From contig VUYV01000041.1 of NCBI GenBank assembly GCA_008711295.1, forward strand, positions 5,493,790 through 5,557,789: 64,000 nucleotides of DNA. The letters are read 5' to 3'. A model generated the notes under the pieces. That model saw only the letters and a program-made list of their open reading frames with translations. It made no database searches and had not been told where the DNA came from. Numbering within the stretch: the stretch's first letter is position 1; every line of letters begins with the position of its first letter. The stretch comes from Anarhynchus alexandrinus. Its lineage: Eukaryota > Chordata > Aves > Charadriiformes > Charadriidae. A program made the translations under genes and the position numbers. Positions 26,269-39,808 of the stretch are shown here, piece by piece.

Positions 26269-26312
26269 GTAATCACAATTCAAGGATCAATTGTAATCAC
26301 AATTCAAGGATC
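26269..26312. repeat. 24-bp-period tandem duplication
   Basis: The block gtaatcacaattcaaggatc occurs twice with the first unit 24 bp long, and the shared 20 bases are exact. This is a slippage or local duplication event in AT-rich intergenic DNA. Confidence 0.88.
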
Positions 26313-29300
26313 TAACACAATAAATGCTTATGTGATTACTTTTAACAGAAGCTGAATAGTGACAGAATGGTGACATAAGGATTACACCTAATGAATAAAA
26401 GTTGAAAAGTATAGGGACAAATACCCATACTCCATTCTTGGCTGCCTGAGAGGTTTCCAATTCCAAATTTAACAGCAAGCAGGGCCAAATATTAATCTGG
26501 TCTATACCCCACATACAACAAGTCTTTCCTATTAGGTAAACACTCCAAGATAAGCATGAGGCTGGGTACTGGAATTTAGGCCACCTGAATATGAGCCCTA
26601 AATAGAATTCTTTAAAATGCCAGTTTTTATTATTTTGCATTTTTTTAAAAATATCAAATCATTTCTACACCAGGATCAAAGTATAGGATTCAAAAACAAT
26701 ATCAACATACAAGCAAGACTGAAAATGCATTGGTTTAATGATCTTTTGCAAAAGAGCACTCTTTCTGTGCTCAGGAGGCATTTCAAACTGCATTTGACAC
26801 ACAAGGCAATTAATTCTTTTTGGTGCATTTATGTTATCATATTCCGCTCTTTGACACCCAATGTCGTAAAAATGCTGCTTACTTCAAAATTTGTAAAATG
26901 ATGGGGTTCCTGGGGATTCCTATTCTAAGGTGACTATTTTCCTCTTCTCTTTTTTTTACTCTGTTCAAAAACACTAATAAATCTGTGTCATAATTAACAT
27001 ACTTTAACTTTTTTGTTTGTAGTGAGTGATACATACTTAGAGACTGGATTAAATATTATAAATACACACACAGGGAAGGAAACTATTTTCTGGGCGAAGC
27101 ATCTTTATTATCTCCGCTCCCTCAAGAAACACTAATAAAAAGTGTCACTATATAAGGAACCTCCAGAATTACAAAGCTTGAGTTATCTTTGTAAACCATA
27201 TGCAGAGATTACAGCTGTTCTGGCATGCATTTTCCAGCGTATGAAATACTAAAACCAGTGTTATCCTGCTTTTATTAAAATATTTTAAGGATGCAAAGGC
27301 AAGGACTAAGAATCTGAGGAAATGCCAAATTAATGTTTAGTTGTGCATTGGTTAGTCAGACATTTTATCTCTTTATGCATCTGTCCCACACATTAAATGA
27401 AAGGAGAAACAGTAGATGGACATATAATTAGACATTCAGTACAATTAATTCATCAAAGACACGTAAGTATGGTTTCAACAGACACAGATTAAGTACCATT
27501 TATTAAATTGTGGAAAACATTTATACAATGCAGTCTAGTGGTCACACTTTCTGTAGAGAATTTCCTATCTTTTTCTAAAAAAGGGGTGGTGGTGGAGAAT
27601 TTCCGGATTTGTAAATTAAGTGACATGTCCAGGGAAAACCCCTAAACTCAATTCTTCAGCATACAGGCAGACCTGAGCTTGAGCTGCCAGTCTCATTTGA
27701 ATAGCTAGCAGCTAAGGCCGGCTTCTATTCCACAGCAGAAAATGAGCCACCACCGCCACCAACATTCCAGAAAGCCAAGTCCATCCTGTTTCCTTTTCTT
27801 TCCCATGGTTAGAAGCTTGTGCTTTGCTGACTCTGGAAAGCAGAGACAATATACCCATCTTTCACCTTCCCCTTCCACTATCGTGGCTCCAAAAGCTTTA
27901 GGGCATTTGCAGTTCTGCATGTACCTCTACAGAGCAGAACAGATTCACTCTCAGGGTGTTCATGTTCAGCTAGTATTTTAGCAGATTGCTAAAGTTTTCC
28001 TGGGGAATACAAGTCCCAGAAAAGAAACTGCATTTTTTGCAGCTTCTAATGGAGACAAACTCCAAGAGAGTTTCATAAGACAAAGGAAAACACATTTTTC
28101 TAGGCTAAATTGTTGATTTGTAGCAGCCTTAGAGGAGGTATTAGAACATTTAACTCAGATACAAGAAAAATGTAAAATGAAAATGGAACACATTATGCAA
28201 CCGGGCTGTTTCCAGCTCCCTGTATAATTATTATAAACCTGTTTCCACTCATCCTGTAGATGTTCTGTATGTCTGGAGACAGAGCGGAGCCTCCTTCCAG
28301 TACGCAAGTTCCCCTTGTATATAATTCCTTTTCTGCCAAGTAAGAAACCTAAAGACCTAAAGCGGTTACTGGACGCTTACGTGGGCCCAGAATTCCAAAA
28401 GTGAATGCTGCCATTTGTCTCTTCCTAATTACCATGATTTCTTCCTTTGTGCATTCAATGGAGATTGGATTAACACAGCTATTCTGTTTAAAAATCAAAC
28501 CTCAGCATTGTCACTTGCAGTGCTCTAGTAGCTAAATTTATAGTATCTTATCTTGCTGAGGAATCTTTGCTGTGTTCCAGGACCATTTGTTAATGTCAGC
28601 GCAGCCATTGAAATGGCACAAGTTCATTATATTGTTATTGTACATACAGCATAACAAAAAACTAAACAGAAGGTCAACTCCTGATCATGTGACTATGTAT
28701 ATAAATCAAGAATATTTCCACTGAGTAAAATGAAATTGTTGGAATAGCTGGCCAGAGACCTAATTTATTATTGTGGCACCCACAGAAACAGCAATTAGAA
28801 ATAAATACACAGACACACATACAGCGAATAGAATATATAATATTAGATATCTGCACATTTAGATTTCTCTTAAAAAGCAAATGGAAAAAGATCAAAAATA
28901 CAAAGGAATTTTCCATTAGTTTACCATACAAGAAAATCCAATGTGGAGCCGAAACTGCTTGAAATAAGAGCTTCAGTTGACTAAAGGAACTTTTCAATGT
29001 GATGAACATATTTTGCTTTAACCCATTTAGCTTTGCAGCCTTTTTTCACCATTCCACTTACCCCAGGAAAACTGGCAATTGTGAAAACAAATTTCTTAAA
29101 ACTGAGTGCAGGCCTTTTTAATCCCACCCTTTGGCCCACAGTTAGTGCAGGTTTTATAAAATGAACCGAGGTGAGACCCGTTACTAAGTCTGTCCCATAA
29201 TGTTTCCCCCCTGGGTGAGAGATAGGACCAGTTCCCAAGACCATTCTTAGTTCTTCTGTTTCTAATACCCTTCCACCCTCTCAGGGCATTGAAATAGGCA

Positions 29301-30769
29301 GGAGTGCTCGAAGATATCTGAACATGTCTGAAACGTTCAAAGCCTGACATATGTCATATCTCCCCTAGACAAAAAGAAAGCACAGAGAGAAGGGTTTTAG
29401 ACTGCTGAGGATCCAGCTTATGTCACAGCACCAGCAAAGGATCAGTCTCTCTTGTTATAAATGTACGGACACATTCATACATATTCTGAAAGATCACTTT
29501 TTGTCGGCATTATTGTCTTGTAAAAACTCAAGTTTCAGATATTCCCAACTTCTTTCAATGTAATATATTCCATTTGTATCTTACCTTTACTATGTAATGA
29601 AGGCTTTTTCCTGATTCACAGCATGGTAACATATGATTTATGAAGAACTTACATCACCTACTGATCCTTACAGCAATGAAGAGATGTGCAACTACCTTGT
29701 GCGGGTGAGGGGAAACTCCCTTTGTCCTTATCTCCTTTGTAACACTCACTACCTCCCATATAAAAATCACGTCAGGCAGTTCTATTGCTGAAAGAAAAAA
29801 CAGGAGATTATAAAGGACATCGGTGACAATGCTTGAGAGGGTAATGTTTCTCATTGTTGCAGAGAGTCATCGCATACCTGTCTATAGGGGCATACTTGGA
29901 TATTCATTTCTTGAGAAAACCAGAGATTAAAGAATTTCATGCACTAACATTCACCAGACAGACAGGATTACTATTCCCCTTCTGACAGGACAGCAAGAGA
30001 TGGCCTTGGTCTCCAGCTCTTGTCACCTGCTATTCTCTCCCACAAGCACAGTGTATCATCCCCTTCATACACTGACTAAACTCCAAGTAGGTATGATTTC
30101 TTCCCTCTGCTCCTTTCGGAAGGCTGAGCCAGAATATCAGCCCTGTGCGTTTTGCTCATTTCCAGGTTAAGCTGCCTATTGGCCAGTTTATATCTACACA
30201 CCCTTGTGTGAATATTACTGCTTTATTGTTCCTGCTTTACCTCTTTATTTCCTTGACCTCCACAGAAAAGCATGTCTTAGCCTTTGGTCTACCGGGCCAA
30301 GCAAACCATGATATTTTTATCCTTTTCCACAAAACAGACTCTCCATTCTCCAAAATAAGCCTTCTTCACTGCTGTTCAAAATGAATAACCTTTTCTTAAG
30401 CCAGGGTTAACAGGACTCTTCATCTGTTATTAAAGGTGAGAACTTAGGAGGGCTTCATGCCTCGACACTTCTCTATTGCTGCAGAGCATATGGCGGACCA
30501 ACTACCATATCTACCTTTTCCACGGCTACAAGTGTCTCTGAAATCATTAAAAAGCACAGCTGATCTTGCTTTATTTCATTTACAAAGCTGCTTTTCACTG
30601 AAAAAAGTGTTATTTCAAGCCCTAAAGAAAACCAGTGTTTTCCACATTTGGGCTTTCTCCCCTTTAGAATTGGATTTAATATTCCATTTTACAAAGAAAA
30701 TGAATGTGTTGAGAGAGTAAATGTGTTAGGGAAGACGAAGCAAGCAGCTTGAAGCTGTCTATTTGTCAC

Positions 30770-31100
30770 TAGCTGCGGCGTACAGCTGTAGAGCTCCAGG
30801 ATCATGCGCTGCCAAGGGAACAGCAACCGATTTCGGGGCCAGGGCCAGGAGGGAAGAGGTTGGCAAGGATACACTCTTCCTTCTCCTGCACAGACACAGG
30901 GACGCACAGGGAAGGGGGCACGGCTAGGGCTCAGTCTAAGAGAGGAGGAGGAAGGGCCGTTGGAGCGCAGAGAGCCAAAGCTCCCGGGGAAAAGCTGCCA
31001 TTAGGGGCAGCAGGATTTGTCGATGGCAATTTTTAGCAGCTGGCTCCTGTCAGATTTAACCACATCATTTCCAGTACCGGCCTGACGTGTGCTGTCTGCA
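30770..31100. promoter_or_regulatory. Small GC-rich, CpG-containing patch upstream of KITLG
   Basis: Against an AT-rich background, this stretch has clustered CpGs (for example tgcggcgtac, gatttcggggcc, agggccgttggagcgc, ctcccgggg) and several G-rich tracts. It lies about 8.7 kb upstream of the KITLG TATA box. It could be an upstream regulatory element or a minor promoter. No TATA box, splice donor or ORF ties it to a transcript, so the functional label is inference. Confidence 0.25.
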
Positions 31101-34100
31101 TCACTACGTAAGCTTGGCTCCTGTCCGTCAGAACAAACACGCCTACTTCCAGCCTCTTTTTAACAGATAGATGATAAAAGATAGATGATGGCATTTATCT
31201 AAGTCATGCTATGATTTTCCTGTAAAAAGGCACTAAAAAGGTTAAATCGCTACTCTAGAGAAAAGATATGTGTTAGATATGTAACAAATAATGAAGCACC
31301 AAAAAATATACTAAGCGCTCTTTTGTAAATTCTACAATAACTAAAGAACACAAGGTAATGAAATGATATTGAAAGGCCGTTTTTTAAAAATAAAAAAGTA
31401 CTTGCCTTTTACAAGATGCGTAGTTAGCTTGTGAAATTGATAGCAATACAATAATTGAGGAATAACTTCAAAAAATTAAATAAGACTAAAATTAAATGGA
31501 TAACAAAAATATCTGCATTACATTTTCTCTCTCTTTCTCTCACTCACTTTCCTAATGTTTTCTGAAATAATAGTTCGATAAATCTAAGACTAAGGGACAA
31601 AATATGGCAAATCATCCTTCTGAAACAGCTGAGGTTGATGACCATCAGACAATACTGCATGATGCAGAGAAACAGAAAGAAAATGAAAGTCATTCAGCAC
31701 AGTCCTCCAGAGCTGGAAACTCTGGGGAGAGAGTTGTCACATGAATCTGTCCTTCTAAAAACAATACTTTGAACTCATATTACTTCATAAATGAGAGCAG
31801 ACTGAACTACATTTCCTTTTTATACCTACTCTTTAAAATTAGTGAATGACTTCATAGATTGAATATATTAAATGACAATTGCTACTGTTTACAAAGCCTT
31901 AAGAGAAAAGAACAGGAAAACACATCATCCTTTCACCATACAGGTGGCACTTTTTTCATGTCCAGTAGAAGAGCAATGTAGTGATTAACCCCACATGAGA
32001 CTGGTCTGAGGAATGACTCAGGCTTATGGATGTGTCACAGCTCTCCAGTTTGGATTGTTTCCAAAGCTGGGAGGCAGAGGGAAATCTCGTCTTCACATTT
32101 CTTCATTATCTATGCTGTCAGAGCTCAGGGCTTGTGCGTGGATTAGTACTGCCGTCTCAAAGGAACTGCAAATCAAAGCAAAATAGTTTAATTCTCTATT
32201 TTCTTATGTAGGTAAGCACATAGTAAAGTAAAGTGAGCAGTCAGTTTGGGGGATTTAAACTATCACACAAAACTAATTTCAAACATTTCTCAGCATTCTA
32301 ACTGGGACTCCATTTTTGAAAAGGGTCTCTCTCTAAAGCTGCACTGAAAACACCCTGGTCACACCGAGTCCTTTTAAATGGGGAAAAATCATTAACTTCC
32401 TACCTTTCCTCTCCTTTATCCTTAAAGGGATATTTAAAGCAAATCCGTGGTCTCCTGCAAAAGGTCTGGACTCACTGCCTGGTCTCCCCATCTGTCCTTC
32501 TTCAGCAGTTTAAAAGCTTTAGCTGAGTGTTTCCCTGCAGTAATACATAGGGATAACAAGAGTAGACAGTTTCTCAGTGCAGCATAACCTCTTGTTGGCA
32601 CAGTCATATCTCACTCCCTCAGTGAGCTCCAACAGCAGAGGACCTTCTAGTCAAGAAGAGAATACTTTAGCGTAAGGTCATTTCTGCTTTCTCGCTTTTT
32701 TTCATGTTAATTGAACGCTTTGATTGCATTTCCAAACCTCAAAAGGGAGGAAATTCCAGAATTAAAGTTGACTTTTACTGCACAGGTGCTGCGGTTGGGC
32801 ATTTCCTGAACACCTGTTTTACCAAACCTTTTTTTTATTTTTTTTTTCCCCCCCAATAGAACTTGCAAATAGCATTTTTAGTGCGTGCATTAAAAGAGGC
32901 AATCCAAACCACAGCTTTAGGCCTGGACCCATTCTCTGGCCCCAGGGTAAGTGGCAGAGGATGGCTTGCATCCACACGGCTCAGCTCTCTTCCTTCCCCA
33001 GAACAGAGGGGAACTGCCTACTGGAAACGGATCCTGGCTTGTACTCTTCCTCTGGCTGAGCTCAGAGCTGGCGAACACCAGCTGGCTGGATGAAAACTGG
33101 GCCAAACCGAGTGCTAAAAATTAAACTCCAGAGACCATTGCATGCCAGCACTTGAGCCCATGCTTCGCCTCTGTTTTATTAGTGTGCATATTGCCAGTAG
33201 GTTGGGCAGGAGGATCAAAAAGCAGTAGGGAAAGGAAAGAGCTATTTATGGTAAGGGATAACTTTGGCCCAAGAATAAACATGTATAAATTAACAATGAA
33301 TATATTAGGCTTCAAATTTAAAGAAGGTTTCCAGCCACGGGGTGAGTCAAATTCTACACATTGCCATAGAAGAGCGGCTAACTCATTTTATGCTGGAAAT
33401 GGATAAACCTTCAAAAGAACTGAATGATAGAGTTTCTCTTGATGTCAGGGGGCTCAGCCTGGGAAGTCCTATTACTCCTACCTACATTTTAGTCCTTCCT
33501 ACACTCCTAATGCAATCAGACTTCATCAAACAAAGAGAAAATTAATGACATCGTATGGCTCTGTAGCCATTGTACCTGATACTATACCTCTCCCTTTCTT
33601 CAGACTAAAAGCACTATATGTAAAAAAACCCAACAAGCCACCACAATTTTTCATTGAACAGGAGTAGTCTCAGTTTCCCTGTAAACAGAGAATATTTATA
33701 TCCAATCCCATTTACACAGCTTTTTGTTTTCGAATGAACCCCTTTTATCATGAAACTCCCTAGGGTTGTAATTACTGCGAATAGAATGACATAGACTAAT
33801 GCAAATCGAGAGATGTAGGCAACAAATCTGGGAACAGAGGTATTTATTTTTCATACATTTATCACCTCTAAATTACTGGAATCAAAATACGAATATAACA
33901 AGGAGATACTTAAGTATGGTAAAAATGATAAACTATGTTATTTTCTTTGGAAATTGACTTGTAGAAGCAAAATAACATGGAGTTTTTTGAGCTTGCATAA
34001 CCATAATTAATGCATTAGGCTACACAAACTGATCTCATGACAGGCAAACAACTGAATTTTAGACATAATAAGCAGTGGTTGTCTTGTCCTGTAATAAACA

Positions 34101-37100
34101 TCCAGCAGCACTGTAGATGTCCAAGATGATGTATCAGCTTATGTCTGCCTACCTCCAACATTGCCTGGCCTGCTGACTGTAGGGTATAATTGTCATTTTT
34201 TTCTCCCAAAGTGGAAAACAAGGCAAAATGTGAGGAAAGTTAAAAATCATACGACTGCGGGGAAATAATGATTATTTAATACAGTAACTATAATTCTTTG
34301 TAATGCTGTAGGCAGTGTGTTTTACACTGTCTGTGAATATGCTCCTTGGAAGCATGAGCTCCAGTATTTTTGAGCAGTCATGCCAGTGCCTCTGGTATTC
34401 CTGTTGAAGAAGCAATGACAAATCTCCCTGTTCCTTCATGACTGGAAGCCTGTGGATACTGAAATATCCCCTATGGTAAACATGGGGATAGAATTTCATC
34501 CCCAGAAGTCATACCAACTACAGTATCTTGAAGAAATCAGTGTCTGTAGGATAAGTGTTCTTTTGTCATCTAACACGTTAGGGGGGATTCCATGGTAGAT
34601 GGCTGGCAGACTTCAGGAAAAGAGTATTCTTCAGCATTAGGACTACTAACTGCACCAGTTGAACAGAGTTGAGCGCTGCTTTCCAGTCCTCCAATGAAAC
34701 GCAGTAGAGAAACCTCTGCAAATAAGAGTAACTTGTCCTTGCAGGTTGGGTATTCCATCATTTCAGAAACAGGACAAAGGTGTTATCTGGACTCCGGTAA
34801 ACTGAGCCGTGCTGAACACTGTTGAACATAACCACTAGGAACTACCAGAGCATGGTGTACTATGGTTACAAGCAAACTCGAGGCTCGTAAAACAGCCAAT
34901 TTGTCCATCCCGATACATACTCTGGTCTCTTTCTGACCGAATGCCAAGACCAGAGCTGGATGGGCACCATTCATCCCTGCAGCCTCCCCACCACAGAAGG
35001 AAACAGAGGCATGCCACCAGAGTAATTGCAGTGTACTCCAGCGGGACTCCCTGATCTGGACAACTGAATAACTTTCAAGATCACACATGTAACTAGTTCC
35101 TCAAAAGCAGATGTAGTGTTTTTGAGTGCAATCCCAAATGAATCAGACTCCTCTTAGCACACATGAGAATAAAAAAAAAAAAAAGTGAGTTAAGACCAAA
35201 AAAATTCTTTGAATTGCTGCTGTCCTCTGATCTTCTTGGAACTTTAGTGGCTGCAAAATTTTAGAAGAGTTTCAAGGAGCCTCACATTTCTATTAACATC
35301 TGTTAACATCTGGAGGGTCACCAGAAGCCAAAGTGCGATTGCCAAGGATCACAGACCTCCAGCAGCATCAGTTTTTCCCAAGTTATGTTCTCCATGTTCC
35401 AGTTTTTTCTAGCTGAGAATTCCCTCGTGCCAGTGAGATCTTCAGATGCTCATTTTAGACTGCTTTAAAAATGTTGTATATTGAAAGAATAGTAGCAAGA
35501 AACTTTCATTTAAGTCAAGAAATGGATATTTCCTTTTTAGCAGCTACAACTATATTTTTACAGGCTCCGATCGAGTTTTAACAGCATCACTGCAACTTCC
35601 TATTTTGGGCTTGTCTTCCTTCCCAAAAACTTTTCTTGGTAAAACAGAGTCTCTTTTGCATGCTAATTATCCTGCTGTAAAATCCTAATGGGAACAAAAC
35701 TGTCATTTTACTGCAGAGTAAACCAGCAAAGACACCAACAGACAGAAGCAGTTTTAGGCTTTCAGTAAAAATGTGTTATTCCTTCTCTCCATCGGGATTT
35801 CAGACCACGACGGTAGTCAGATGAACAAAGCCCACTTTCCTTCCAGTGAAAACAGACTACACTCTAGCTTTGTCTACCCACTTGCCTCCATAGCTCCTTC
35901 TGGACAAACGAATCTCAGACACAACCATGCAACTCTAACCTCCTTCACTGGCACTTCTTCAACAGATTTCCAATAGTCTGAAGCCACCTGGCTATTTTTT
36001 TTAAAGAAGCACCGTAATGAGGTACGGAGCTACTCATACTGTCATTTCAATAAATAATTGAATTTCAATTCAATAAACATATATATTTTTTAAATATACA
36101 TAATTTGAAGATATCTCTGTTTATCCAGAATATTGCATTTACCCCCAGCTGGTCTGCCAATCAGTCTGCCAAATGAACTGGCCAGTTAGTGATTTTACCA
36201 TATAATAACATCATTATCCCTAAAATCCCAGCCTGTACTAATATATTACGGAGAATCAAACAGTTACACAGAAACTGATTTTTGCAAATTAATCTTTAGA
36301 GCCGGATCATGTGAATGAAAAAAATGCAGTTGAATTCTGCGCTCTTCTGGTGCTCAAGGAAATAAAAGCAGCTCCATAGTGATGTAGGTGTCCCTGCAGA
36401 CCTAAGTCTTGATTGACTCATTCACTTACTTGCTGATTAGTAATATTGAACAACCACAAAAGTTCTCCCTGTCATTTGTGTAAAGCACAAAGGATGTATG
36501 GTGCTTAAAAGAAACCAACAGTCACTTTGGTAACTGTTAAGCATAAGAAGGCTCAATTAGAAATTCAAAATACGTACTTTGATGCAATATTAAAGTATTA
36601 ATACTCAGTTGTGGTTGTGCTCCGAGATTAGAATATATGAGTTCTCAGTCACAGAATAAAACCTAGTACATTTTGTAGTATTGAAGATAGGGAAGATCTT
36701 TAAAGGAGTAGTTATCTCAATGTACTTCCTCAATATCAAAGTAATTCTCGTAATTTTCTGTAGATCTTGCAAGTTTGCAAGGTTTTTCTTTTCCGTAGAG
36801 AAGCCATTCCTCTACAATCAAGTATTTCTGTAAATAAAACCTAAGGAAGCTTGAGGGCACCCTTTTCAGTTTCTTGATTGTATATACTTCAATTTTAACT
36901 CCTGTTTTTTTATATCTATCTGCCTGAAGTAGGTTAAGAAAGCTTGTATCTGTTACTCTATGTCCCCCAAAAAAGACCAGGGGGAGTGGACTTGACTGAG
37001 CTAAGGGTATAGAGTGGGCCTCCGTGCCAGCAAAGGCCTCCACACATTCAGAGTCTGTAACAGATTAGATGGGATCAGTGTGTTATCTTTCTATTACGTA

Positions 37101-39581
37101 CATACTGGTGTTTGCCTTCACAGCTTAGATGGTTTCACAGGAGAATTTTTTCAATTTTCCAGGCTGGTGGAGAGCGCTTTTTAAGCCAGCAACCTCAGTG
37201 GCTGACGCTGGATCTGATTCTGCATATTCCCAAATCCCGGCTGTTTCAGCCAGCAGCCAAGCTATTGATATGCTGAGTGGGGTCATTCTTCTCAGGGCTG
37301 GACCCATAGAAAGCACAGCAGATATTCCATAAAATTCCAGATTAAACAGCACTTAGCAGCCATTTCTCACCTGCAGAAGATGGTGAGACTCTTCCATTCA
37401 TACTAGACTGGAAAGGTGTCATTTATGCTTCAGTTTTTGCTATTTCCATGTACACAGAACAGTCGTCCTGGTGAAGGACAATCCTGTTGAGTGGGTGGAA
37501 CCAAATCCTGTGAAGAGCTGGGATGACCAACTCTATTTTCTATAGCTTCCCTGTGAAGAAACCAGTTTTCAGAGACCTACGTCAGGAGCCTGTGTTCAGC
37601 CTCAAGCATTTATAAATGCAAATGAGGTAGGCCATAAAAGACTGAATGCGGTTTGCAGTTGAGCTTTAGAAACCTACCACTTGATGCGCTAACGGTCCAT
37701 GGCTAACCAGTTCTCACCTGGTAAATCAAAAGTTGGTACTATGTTGGCAATGGGCAAGACTAATAAAACCACTTTCTTATGGGTTATGGACATAAGTTAT
37801 TAATGAGTTTAAATCATCAAATTCTCAATTTCATAGAAAAGAATTCCCAACCCATACTGAGGTCAATGTCAGCAGCAATACACTTGCAAAAGGAAGAGAT
37901 GAAAAGGGCGTTACTCCATTGTAGCTGGGCTTGGTTAAACACAAGGGTTGAACCTACCCTACCCAACATCCCTGAACTCAGATCAGGGATGGAGAGAAAA
38001 GGTGCCTGATGCCAAGGTGGTAAAGAAACTTAATTAGGCCCAAGAGTCTTATCCTCTCTGTACGACTATCAGTAAGGTAACAGGACACAGGGTGTCCACT
38101 AAAGCTTTCCTGTGATGACTAACGGTGGACTGTGATGGAGCTCAAGGCGGAGAAAGACCAGAAGTGTTTTCCATAAGGTAGATAACTGTGACGACAGACT
38201 GCTCTTTCACACTTTCCAGGGCTTCTCCCCAGGAGACTAAACCTCTCATCTGTTCTAAGGAGGAAATATGCCATAACATTTTAATTTCCGTAGCTTGTGC
38301 AAGCAGCTTTGGTTGATCACCGACCGCCAGGTGATATACAAAATATCCTTTTAGTGAGTGTGGTCCTTTTTTTTTTGTTGTTGTTGTTACAGGCTTCCTC
38401 CCTTTCACTGCTTGTCTATTACTTGAATCATAACCTTTTACAGGAAGAAACTATTACAATATGCATATAAAACAGTCTGACAAAGCTCAGAGGCTAACAC
38501 AAGAACTCCAAGGTAATTCAGCATGGTAATAATAAAGAAATGCAAAAAACTGTAATGAATTCATCAGCAGTGTCATGCTGTAAAAGAAACTTATCAGCCC
38601 ATTTTTCTGGAATGGATGCAGAGGCACAAAGAGATTAGATGTTTATCTGCCCTACACTGAAACCCAAATATACAGTGGAGTTGAAGATGGGTTCTAAATC
38701 TTTCTGTACCTGAACAGCTGATCTTTACCTTGGCAGAAACCTAGTCTTTTGAGAACTTACCATTAATTCTAGGCTAAAACTAGGCAAACTTTCCTAATGA
38801 TATATCCTGTTGCGCACTCTAATCTCCTTTAGGAAATGACCACTGACTTGGGCATTCTTTCTTCATTCCGTGTTAACGTGCTTTTTAATCACCACCAAAA
38901 CCTGCTGTCTCAGGAAACGCTAGTTCCATAAACCTCTCTTCTTTCCATATAATGCACGCTCAAGATTTAGTCAGTGTTAAAGTGACAGCTGTCTTCTCTG
39001 AAGAGGACTCAAATTCTGTCACTACTGCTGGGATGGATTTGCCAGCAGGACTCCATGCAGTAAAAATCAAGTGTCGTTTTTCCACACCCAACACGAATAC
39101 ATTATTTACATAGCATGCAAAGGGTAATAGCATGTTAAAAGACCTGCAGGATCACCTTTACACAAGCATTAGGAGGCATTGCTCAACAACTTTTCTGCGG
39201 CTGGAGCAGGTAAAAGGAGTTTCCGAGCTCTAGTCGCAATGCACATTCCAGTGCCTAAACTTCTACTGGCCGATTATGGAAAGGCAGCGCCGAAATGGAA
39301 ATCCCAAATCCGGAGTTGCCTCCTCCCGGGTGTGCGCACCGCTGGCTCAGCTCGGGGCTGCGCTGGAAATACCGGGCGCTCGCTGGGAGCTCCGCCAAGC
39401 CCTGCGACCCCGCTGCCTTCCCGGCGGTGGGACCCGGCGGGAGCGACCCCCCCCCGGTCCCCCTCAACTCCTTCTCACCGGCCTGGGTGAGGGGACCCAA
39501 CCCAAGGGTTTGGCTCAGCGCCGGCAGCCTAATTGACCCCGGCGCGGCGGTGGCAGGGGGCTGCCATGCAAGTTTCCGCAG

Positions 39582-39609
39582 CCCCCCCCCCCCCCCCCCC
39601 GCCCCCACC
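39582..39609. repeat. Poly-C tract (C19) at the edge of the assembly gap
   Basis: Nineteen C, one G, then more C-rich bases run straight into the N gap. Such tracts form i-motif/G-quadruplex structures and are poorly sequenced, which probably explains the gap beside it. The true length is uncertain. Confidence 0.85.
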
Positions 39610-39716
39610 NNNNNNNNNNNNNNNNNNNNNNNNNNNNNNNNNNNNNNNNNNNNNNNNNNNNNNNNNNNNNNNNNNNNNNNNNNNNNNNNNNNNNNNNNNN
39701 NNNNNNNNNNNNNNNN
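39610..39716. other. Assembly gap (107 N) in the KITLG promoter
   Basis: A continuous run of N lies 84 bp upstream of the TATA box. It removes the part of the promoter most likely to hold proximal activator sites. The true length of missing sequence may differ from the number of N. Confidence 0.97.
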
Positions 39717-39751
39717 GGGAAGGAGGGAGGGGAAAGGCGTGTCTTGCCTGG

Positions 39752-39784
39752 GCTGCCGCTGCCGCCGCTGCCGCCGCCGCTGCT
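39752..39784. repeat. GCC/GCT trinucleotide tract
   Basis: Eleven consecutive triplets made only of GCC and GCT lie between the gap and the TATA box. Tracts like this vary in length between individuals and could alter promoter spacing. It is not translated in the KITLG transcript predicted here, because it lies upstream of the TATA box. Confidence 0.8.
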
Positions 39785-39800
39785 GGAGGCAGATCGGAGA

Positions 39801-39808
39801 TATAAAAG
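39801..39808 (+). promoter_or_regulatory. KITLG: TATA box of KITLG
   Basis: TATAAAAG is a canonical TATA box in a GC-rich setting (cggaga before it, acctgg after). With usual spacing of 25-30 bp, transcription would start near 39832, giving a leader of about 240 nt. That leader contains the conserved block immediately upstream of the KITLG start. The start site itself is inferred. No other TATA box in the island lies at a comparable distance from the coding start. Confidence 0.8.

Larger units (their letters stand above)
19339..39269. other. Gene-free region upstream of the KITLG promoter
   Basis: About 20 kb with no recognisable exon. ORFs are 117 codons or fewer and look random. Contents noted are an AT-rich tract at 22078-22220, three 24-bp-period tandem duplications (22622-22669, 23512-23554, 26269-26312), an imperfect palindromic repeat at 24904-24991, and a GC-rich patch at 30770-31100. 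In vertebrates KITLG is controlled by distant upstream elements, so enhancers are likely here, but none can be identified from one sequence without alignment. Confidence 0.55.

Noticed and set aside
29320..29329. GAACATGTCT, a perfect p53 half-site
   Set aside because: Human KITLG intron 1 is known to carry a p53 response element, so I looked for one. This half-site is upstream of the gene, stands alone, and the adjacent ten bases do not make a second half. I saw no convincing full site in the visible part of intron 1.
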